Of a stretch of 6,782 bases of DNA, positions 5,633 to 6,782 are shown in pieces. The stretch comes from Bryobacterales bacterium (GTDB taxonomy: Bacteria; Acidobacteriota; Terriglobia; Bryobacterales; Bryobacteraceae), in NCBI GenBank assembly GCA_016789785.1, contig JAEUQE010000344.1:1-6782 (forward strand). The letters are read 5' to 3'. Under the pieces are notes generated by a model, which was not told the origin of the DNA, did no database searches, and saw only the letters and a program-made list of their open reading frames with translations. Position 1 is the stretch's first letter. Every line of letters starts with the position of its first letter. The position numbers were made by a program, and so were the translations under genes.

Positions 5633-6280
5633 TTAGTTTACTTTGCGGAATGTGAGATTGAGGCGGAGCGCGCCAGTAAGTGGGTGCTCTCCGTCCTTGA
5701 GCGGGGATACGCCATGATAGACGAAACGCGCGGGGCCGCCCCACACGACGACATCGCCGTGTTCGAGACGTATTCTGCGGACGGGATCCGCGCGGCGTTT
5801 GCCGCCCCATAGGAAGGTGGCTGGCAGCCCCAGCGAAACGGAGACGATGGGTGACCACGCGTCGTGCTCATCGCGGTCCTGATGAAGGCTGAGCTTGGCG
5901 CCGGGCGCGTAGCGGTTGATGAGGCAGGCGTCGGGCCGGTACACCGGAAAGCCGCTTGCAGACGCGGCACGCGCTGCGAGTTCGAGGAACAGGGTAGGGA
6001 ATTGCGGCCACGCTGTTCCACTGTCAGGATCGATTGAGTCGTAGCGATAGCCGCTGCGGTCGGAGACCCATCCGGTCTCGCCGCAGTTCGTCATGGCGAC
6101 CGACATCACGTGTCCACCGGGTGTGATGAGATGCCGGAACGGTGCGGCCTTCGAGATCCCTTCGATGTCACGGATGAGGGCGGGGGCATCGGCGATGGCA
6201 AAGCCGCGCTGGATCCACGCGCCTTCCTCGAGTAACTCGGCTGAGGGGGCGGAAGGCTGATCGTCGAATAACATGCTCAT
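5633..6280 (-). CDS. alkB: AlkB-type Fe(II)/2-oxoglutarate-dependent DNA repair dioxygenase
   Basis: A 215-residue protein, nearly the same length as E. coli AlkB (216) and alignable to it throughout. Shared blocks include MSVAMTNCG (59-67), PDACLINRYAPGAKLSLHQD (116-135), PIVSVSLGLPA (144-154) and LEHGDVVVWGG (172-182), then YHG and LNLTFR (207-212). The iron ligands are H133, D135 and H189; R206 and R212 are the expected 2-oxoglutarate-binding arginines, with N208 between them. The enzyme removes alkyl lesions such as 1-methyladenine and 3-methylcytosine from DNA or RNA by oxidative demethylation in the cytoplasm. The ATG at 6280 is 21 nt after the stop of the peptidase gene, with a GGTGG box about 7 nt before it. 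An alternative ATG two codons later (6274) cannot be ruled out. No Ada-box or adjacent ada gene is seen; the gene probably rides on the peptidase transcript. Confidence 0.95.
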   Translation of the reverse strand: MSMLFDDQPSAPSAELLEEGAWIQRGFAIADAPALIRDIEGISKAAPFRHLITPGGHVMSVAMTNCGETGWVSDRSGYRYDSIDPDSGTAWPQFPTLFLELAARAASASGFPVYRPDACLINRYAPGAKLSLHQDRDEHDAWSPIVSVSLGLPATFLWGGKRRADPVRRIRLEHGDVVVWGGPARFVYHGVSPLKDGEHPLTGALRLNLTFRKVN

Positions 6281-6301
6281 GGTACCGCCACCGCTGGGCC
6301 T

Positions 6302-6782
6302 CTACTGCTCCGGATCCGGAATCTGACGCCGTTCCAAATACAGGGGGCGTGTGGCGGCGTTCGCCAGGTCCCAACTCAGTTGATACACGAGCCGCGCGAT
6401 GCGCTCCACCTTCGCGTAGTCGATCCGCTCCGGCCGGTCATACTGGGTGTGATAGTCGGGATGCAGACCCGTATGAATGAACAGCGACGGCACTCCGCGC
6501 TGGAGGAACGGCCACTGATCGCTGCGGCGCAACAGATTGGACCGGTTGTTGTCATAGCGGCGCAGCACGCGCAAATCGATGTTCCGGTTCGCGGCGTCCA
6601 CCATGCGGCTGAGGTCCGGACTGTAGCTCCAGCCGAGGATATTCACGCTGCCCGCGTTCGATGCCGCGGTCTGCTGCTTGAGTCCATTGAACCGGCTGCC
6701 GCCGCCTTCAGGCACTTCCTCACTGCGGCCGATCATGTCCATGTTCAACGACGCGACCGTCTTGTCGTGAGGCCAGCCGGGG
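6302..6782 (-). CDS. M28-family metallopeptidase, C-terminal part (5' end outside window)
   Basis: The frame is open from the right edge and ends with TAG at 6302-6304, giving 159 residues. The visible part is the end of a zinc aminopeptidase-like (peptidase M28) catalytic domain. SLNMDMIGR at visible residues 11-19 carries the metal-binding aspartate (D15). RSDQWPFLQRGVPSLF at about 86-101 is the substrate-pocket block. GLHPDYHTQYDRPERI at about 105-120 has the metal-binding histidine (H111) and the following conserved D115. The bridging His/Asp and catalytic Glu pair lie upstream, outside the window. Members cleave N-terminal residues from peptides and, in this lineage, are often secreted; a signal peptide cannot be checked here. 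The TTG at 6748 is not a real start, because the matching sequence continues to the edge. The gene precedes alkB by 21 nt on the same strand. Confidence 0.88.
   Translation of the reverse strand, partial: PGWPHDKTVASLNMDMIGRSEEVPEGGGSRFNGLKQQTAASNAGSVNILGWSYSPDLSRMVDAANRNIDLRVLRRYDNNRSNLLRRSDQWPFLQRGVPSLFIHTGLHPDYHTQYDRPERIDYAKVERIARLVYQLSWDLANAATRPLYLERRQIPDPEQ

Overview
The window looks like a piece of a GC-rich bacterial chromosome. The most likely source is an Acidobacteriota lineage of the Solibacter/Bryobacter type. The hints are a Tat-exported Gfo/Idh/MocA oxidoreductase of the kind that is multiplied in Acidobacteriota, Planctomycetota and Verrucomicrobiota, a secreted M28-type peptidase, a signal-peptide-bearing truncated globin and a palindromic extragenic repeat. 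This placement is inferred from protein style, not from a marker gene.

Layout. Bases 1-570 (+) are the 3' part of an IS110-family transposase that enters from the left edge. It converges on a long minus-strand gene (668-2269) for a Tat-signal Gfo/Idh/MocA oxidoreductase. A 112-bp divergent gap separates that gene from a plus-strand run: a small TPR-like protein (2382-2789), a family 2 glycosyltransferase (2855-3619), a DegT/DnrJ/EryC1/StrS aminotransferase overlapping it by 13 nt (3607-4710), and an exported group 1 truncated hemoglobin (4814-5278). A 354-bp non-coding stretch (5279-5632) follows and holds a cluster of nested inverted repeats (5352-5438). The right end is a minus-strand pair: a peptidase M28 gene cut by the window edge (6302-6782) and, 21 nt downstream, a close homologue of E. 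coli AlkB (5633-6280).

How the genes may work together. The glycosyltransferase and aminotransferase are almost certainly co-translated and probably make and transfer an amino sugar onto a lipid carrier or surface glycan. A TTGACA-type promoter candidate lies just before them. The oxidoreductase, globin, peptidase and AlkB genes look like ordinary housekeeping or accessory genes with no shared pathway. AlkB and the peptidase probably share a transcript.

I see no CRISPR array, tRNA, rRNA, phage module or obvious defence system. The parts most worth a second look are the palindrome cluster at 5352-5438, the secreted globin with an unusual haem pocket, the overlapping glycosyltransferase/aminotransferase pair, and the IS110 right flank. 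I found no convincing previously undescribed multi-gene system.
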